Assembly (NCBI GenBank): GCA_002110485.1
Contig: MOWL01000047.1
Coordinates: 186,001-250,000, forward strand
Direction: 5' to 3'
Origin: Emergomyces orientalis
Taxonomy: Eukaryota > Ascomycota > Eurotiomycetes > Onygenales > Ajellomycetaceae
DNA length: 64,000 nt
The translations under genes were made by a program, and so were the position numbers. Shown here piece by piece: positions 59,385-64,000 of the stretch. The notes under the pieces are model-generated. The model did no database searches and was not told the origin of the DNA. It saw only the letters and a list, made by a program, of their open reading frames with translations. Every line of letters starts with the position of its first letter. The first letter of the stretch is position 1.

Positions 59385-61091
59385 GGATATGAAATGTACA
59401 GATTTGAGTATTATACAGTTTGTTTCCTTACTCTCTCTGCTGACTTCAAGTTCGTATATGCCGTATCATTCCCTTGCTTCGTGTTCAGGCTTTGAATTGC
59501 GAGATTTCTGACGTCTTTCTCTTTCCTTTGTGTTCTTCTTTCTCATGTTTTCGTTTTTTGTCCGAATCTGACTCTGATAAGCGAACGATCAACAAAATTG
59601 TGCTCTACATAAAGAAATTATTGCGATAGAAAGTCATTTATACTAGTACCAACTACGGAGTAGATGTGTCCGAATGAGCCTGTCTTAATGAATGGAATAC
59701 TGTAGTAACCAAATGCACTGCAGCTTTTCTCTCAGTAGCAATTATTACAGAGAAGAACAACATTGGAAATAAATGAGGGTTTCAAAAAAAAAAAAAAAAA
59801 GAGGCCCCTATTTTGCTTCAGCTACAAGAAGCCCGACGATGCTCTTAATTATGTGGTCACCTGACGTGATGGCGGCAGCCGGCTTGGGTCAGCGGCACCC
59901 TTCAAGGTGATATCGCTAGAGTGTGGGACGGGCTCGACGAGGTAGCGTTGGCCCCCACCCAAACCTGAACCAGAGGAGTTCACGGGATTTCTGACTCTAT
60001 GATGTGTACCTGCGAGGAAAGGAATTATCTCTCCCTTTTTGTGGACTAGTACTAGTGTAGTTATCCTCGTTTAACGGGGGGGAAGGAAGGTAGGGAGAAA
60101 GAAGAAAGAGGAAAGAAAAGGGAAAGGGGCGATTTGAGCTATGTGATGGCGATTCCGATCACTGCGTACACAGATAAAAGTCAAAAAAAATGGAGTATAG
60201 ATTTCGTCGAATGGGAATAGAGTCCAGCTCTATATCGGCCGGTCCGATTGACACCCCTGAAAATAAGGAGGAAGGCTGATTCTGATGACAGCGTTTCAAT
60301 TACTGCATCATGGACTGAGGGAAGGACAAAATGATATCTCCTTTCCGATGGGGAGAGTAGGAGCTGGTTGCAGAACAATCGAGGCTTTCCGTTTAGTTTC
60401 CGTTGTGGACCCCACTTAACAATTCAAATAGGGGATGCTCGTTTTCTGCCTTGGAATATATGAAGAGGGTGATGTGTGAAGCTGAGGTAGGGAGGTGGGG
60501 AGGAGATCACCCCTTTTTATATTCATAGGTGGCTCGGGAAAGTCTAGGAGAGGGTTGGATATTGATCGTAGAATCTCGTTAGCAAACGTGAGCAGCTACA
60601 ATTCCATCCATTATGAGAAGGGTTAATATTCTTGGACAGGATGGTATGATCTCGTAGACTCTCTTTATGTCTGCTATCATATCAGAGAAAAAAAAAAGAA
60701 TCAAAAGTATATAGAGCATAAACACATTGAGTAAAATTCATACATGAAAAATTAGGATTGAAACTTCTTTGAATCTGTGCAAATATGTATAAGTTTCAAC
60801 AACTCTATTTAGTTTTTAGAATTAAATTCTTAAATATATGTTGACATAATGAGCATATAATATGTATGAGATGCTATTTATATATTCATTATATCACCAC
60901 TGAACAAACATATTTGCGCTTGAAAAGAGAAATTTTTTTCTTTTCCTGTATATCCCTTGCGATCCTTATGTGCATATTTGCAAAGATTTTGAACACGTCA
61001 AGGGTAGGTAGCAACATATAACAAAAACAAATGGTGATATGTATGGAGGAAATCATATGAACAAATAAAGAAATATCGAAAGGCAAAAAAA
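59385..61091. other. Convergent intergenic region
   Basis: 3' flanks of the membrane-protein and SconB genes. Contains an A-run at 59786-59802, TACGGAGTA at 59654, and G/A-rich sequence at 60080-60130. No gene is supported. Confidence 0.5.
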
Positions 61092-63419
61092 TCAGCTTCT
61101 GAAACTATACATGCGAACTTCGGAATCTTCACTGCCTGTTGCGAAACGACTATCGCTCAGGCCAATGCATGTAATCGGACCTGAATGGCCTGTGAAGGTC
61201 CGTTCGCATCGGCCAGTACGAGGATCCCAGACTTTGGTCATATGATCCTGGGCGCCAGAGACTAGGCGCAAAGTGTCTGCTCCAAGAGCCCAGACTCCTT
61301 CTACGTGGCCAAAGAACGTCCGCAGGCATCGACCGGTAGATACCTCCCAGAGACGAAGGGTTAAGTCCAGAGAGGCAGTGAGCATGTATCGTGGCGGAAG
61401 AGGGCGGCCCTCTTTGAATATGGCCTTGAACGATGGTGACACGGTATGTGAGGGTGGTGGGGAGCGGGCGGGCTGCTGTTGCTGTTGCTCAGACAAAGTA
61501 CCGTGATGGTGATGGAATTCGTATTCTGAGCTAGGGCCCTCTGAAGTCGTGCTCTGTCCGTCATCCGCGCATTCTGCGTCGTGCTCTTCGAATTCGAATT
61601 CGCGTGGTAGTGGGAGGACCTGTTGAACTTGTCCGACATGGCCTTCGTAGGAGTGAATGACGTTTCCTGTATCAAGATCCCAGAGGCAGACGGTCAGATC
61701 ATCAGACGCGGTAAATACGGTTCGAGAGGCCGTGTCTACTTTGACTGAGTTGACCCAGTCTCTGTGGCCGCGGAGGACACGGGTTGATTTATCTTCAAAA
61801 TTCCATATCTTAACGGTGTTGTCCATTGAGCCTGAGGCAAGGATGGTAGAATCGAAGTGGAGGCAGATCACTCCACCTTGGTGGCCTGTATAGGTTGAAA
61901 TGCATTCTCCAGTGCGCCAATTCCAAATTTTAATGGTCCAGTCAAGGCTTCCACTGATCAACTTGGTGTCGTCAAACTGAAGGCATCTAATACCGGACTG
62001 ATGACCACGAAGAGTGCGCAACTCCTGGCCCGTTTCCGTATCCCAGATCTTGATGGTGGTATCGTATGATCCTGTTGCAAGAATATTATCTTCGAACTGT
62101 AAACACATAACGCCATTCGTATGGCCTCTGAATATTTTCGTGGTGCAACGACCATGCTTCCAGTTGATGCCAACCTTGAAACGATCCTTGTACACGTCCT
62201 TCCAAGGCCGGAATCGAGTCTTGAAGTAGTCCTCGTCTCCTGATTGGCAATGGCCTGGAGATTGCGATCTCTTCAACGAACTCGACAGGACTGAGAGTTG
62301 CTCTCCAGAAGTTTCTATATCGTGATTCTTTTCCGTGATGGCGTTTGACGTTTCCTTCTCTACACCGCGTCCAGTAGCTCGCATTTGAATCCGGAGTTTT
62401 GAATCTCTTAGCCTCTTTCGGTCCAGAAGTGGTAAACCCCATCCACATTTTTGGCATTTGCGATCAATGTGTTGCTCACACATTCTATGCCAAACGACAT
62501 CGTCGTCGGCAAGGTATTTCCAACGGTGCGAAACCTGTGCGGCTTTACACAATGATACTGTGTCAAGATAGGAAAGAATTTTGAAGGATATTTCCGTTGG
62601 AAGGGCGGCAAGGAAGTCAATTCTGATTAAGTCGCGGACGCTGGCAGATAAAAAGGAGAGCTGAGGGAAGCAGCATTGGGCAAGGAGTCCCTGGAGCATG
62701 AGGTTCCGGTGTTTGGATGGAGCGGCCGAAAAAAGAGACCAAAAATGGGCAATACTTTGTTGGTCGGCTTGTGAGAGAGTGTGTAGTTCCTATATTCGTT
62801 TGTATTAGATATTGTTAGTATAAATATGGAGATAAAACCCGCTTTAGCTTTCTTATGTCCTTTTTTTTCTCATTTCATTTCATATCTTCTCTCCGAAAAA
62901 ATCCCAGAAAAAAAAGAAAAAAAATTGCAAGTCACCTACCTGTTGCATCTGGTCCATTATCAATTCATCCGCTTGATGTCGACATTTTAAGTCGGGCCTG
63001 TGTCGATAGCAGTACTTAGAATTGGGATTCCGTTCAATCTTTTGGGGCTCGAATCGATTCATTGGCGCGTAGTGATCACGGATATGCTTGGTAAGGAAGG
63101 GGGCAATGTTTTTATCCGCTGGGTTTGTAGACGGGAATACGGATGAGCTATCGTCTACGGTAGACTCACCAGATTGCTCAGAATCTGGTAACTGCGATGT
63201 AGTTGGCTGTGGAATTGTCGAGGAGGGAATATTCGATGTATCGCACTCAGGAGTCGATTCTGAGAGTTTTCTTCGCTTGCGGGGAGACCCATCAACATCC
63301 GGTCTGAGCTCTTGAGAACGACCGTCGCTGTCGATTGCCGCAGTGGGCGAGTTGATAGCATAATTCGACGCCATTATTGAAGGGCTTAAGAGTTGCATCC
63401 CAAAGGAAAAGTTGGACAT
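61092..63419 (-). CDS. sconB: Sulfur metabolite repression F-box/WD40 protein (SconB/Met30)
   Basis: Substrate-recognition subunit of an SCF ubiquitin ligase that shuts off sulfur-assimilation genes by acting on the Met4/Cys3/MetR activator when sulfur is abundant. Two exons: 63419-62940 and 62789-61092; 725 aa. Junction MDQMQQ-ELHTLSQADQQ. The N-terminal conserved block HIRDHYAPMNRFEPQKIERN precedes the F-box (about 215-262, DFLAALPTEISFKILSYL). Seven WD repeats follow: FRGHTNGVMCL, LRGHQSGIRCL, YTGHQGGVICL, LRGHRDWVNSV, YEGHVGQVQQV, FFGHVEGVWAL, FTGHSGPITCI. Repeat five is interrupted by a low-complexity insert with His4 and Gln5 runs. The T15 run before the ATG lies in the 5' leader. CACGTG lies about 505 bp upstream. 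Confidence 0.96.
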
Positions 63420-64000
63420 TTGATGATGGATTTTTTTTTTTTTTTGGGGCGAGAAAATGGGAGGACGGTTAGGGTTGATCAAGTCGATCTGGCTAGTTGG
63501 CGGACAAGAAAGGAATGCGACGAAGATGATACGGCTAGAAGGAGCAAGAAGTTGGATATTCCGTGGAAGAGAGACGGCGTAAAGTGTCGATGGAGAACTT
63601 CACAGATCCGCCACCGCAAAACGGAAAATCGGCACAAGAGGAGACCTGGTGTGGATGTTCAACACAGGTCTTTATACTCTTTATATTTTTCTTTCCTAGT
63701 TCCCCGATTTCCATGTCTCGCCTCCTGCACCTGAAGAGAAGAAAACAGAGTAATATATTCCGGGATCCGCAGATGGTCGTTGAGTAATGTCGTCTCTCTG
63801 CGACCCTCAATTTTGAACGTTGCCACCAAAAGCTGACGCGATAGAGGCGGTTCTGGTGCAATAAGAGCCTAAGCCTAATACGATATAGTGGGGCAGTGAC
63901 CCAGGCAGAGGTACGGAGTAGACCACGTGAGCAGATTCCAACCTTCAGAACATCATCCATTCATTCCATCACCAAGCAGGTGGTTGTTGATATCTTCTCA
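63420..64000. other. Promoter region of SconB
   Basis: Leader with a T15 run (63431-63445), then mixed sequence to the window edge with TACGGAGTA (63912) and CACGTG (63924-63929). Confidence 0.6.
63924..63929. promoter_or_regulatory. CACGTG (Cbf1-type box) upstream of SconB
   Basis: On the minus strand it reads TCACGTGG, matching the TCACGTG core bound by Cbf1-Met4 in yeast sulfur genes. It is 505 bp from the ATG. Single site; binding is inferred. Confidence 0.4.

Overview
The window is nuclear DNA of a filamentous ascomycete (Pezizomycotina). The evidence is short spliceosomal introns of 47-150 nt with GT-AG ends and CTRAC-like branch sites, no operons, long AT-rich intergenic spacers, and fungus-specific proteins (SUN-family wall protein, Met30/SconB, ascomycete laccase, RSC8/SWI3). 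The protein flavour suggests Eurotiomycetes, perhaps Onygenales; that placement is inference from memory of these families. I reconstructed exon structures by hand, and in every multi-exon model given as a CDS the reading frame closes across all junctions.

Left part (1-15 kb): a Tos4/Plm2-like FHA protein running off the left edge (minus), a GT8 glycosyltransferase (plus, 3 exons), an unresolved minus-strand coding remnant, a SUN-family cell-wall protein (minus, 3 exons), a 4.5 kb near-empty spacer, a ribosomal-L1-domain ribosome-biogenesis protein (plus, 2 exons) and the mitochondrial ETF alpha subunit (plus, 3 exons). From 15 to 21 kb lie two tRNA-Val(AAC) genes in inverted orientation, a MITE-like inverted-repeat patch and a small 70-aa Ser/Thr-rich gene.

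Middle (21-42 kb), the gene-dense part: an acetoacetate-decarboxylase-like protein and a cupin protein (both minus), the clamp-loader subunit Ctf18 (minus) divergent from the SWI3/RSC8 chromatin remodeller subunit (plus), an Rrn5-like Pol I factor (minus) divergent from the mitochondrial helicase Irc3 (plus), the GPI inositol-deacylase Bst1 (plus, 6 exons) and an NAD(P)-binding NmrA-like protein (minus).

Right part (42-64 kb), sparser: an intact nine-exon secreted laccase (minus), an MFS transporter of the Dal5/Tna1 type (plus, 5 exons) with an upstream ORF overlapping its start, a doubly frameshifted gene of a fungal uncharacterised family, a 5 kb gene-poor stretch with one unresolved pair of antiparallel ORFs, a single-pass membrane protein of unknown function (plus) and the F-box/WD40 sulfur regulator SconB/Met30 (minus).

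The genes are mostly unrelated housekeeping functions. Regulatory logic is visible in three places: MluI-type (ACGCGT) cell-cycle boxes upstream of both the FHA gene and CTF18, and a CACGTG box upstream of the sulfur regulator. I found no CRISPR, phage, toxin or intact mobile element, and no convincing undescribed multi-gene system. The best leads are the regulatory motifs, the tRNA pair, the overlapping uORF, the frameshifted gene and the dispersed TACGGAGTA word.
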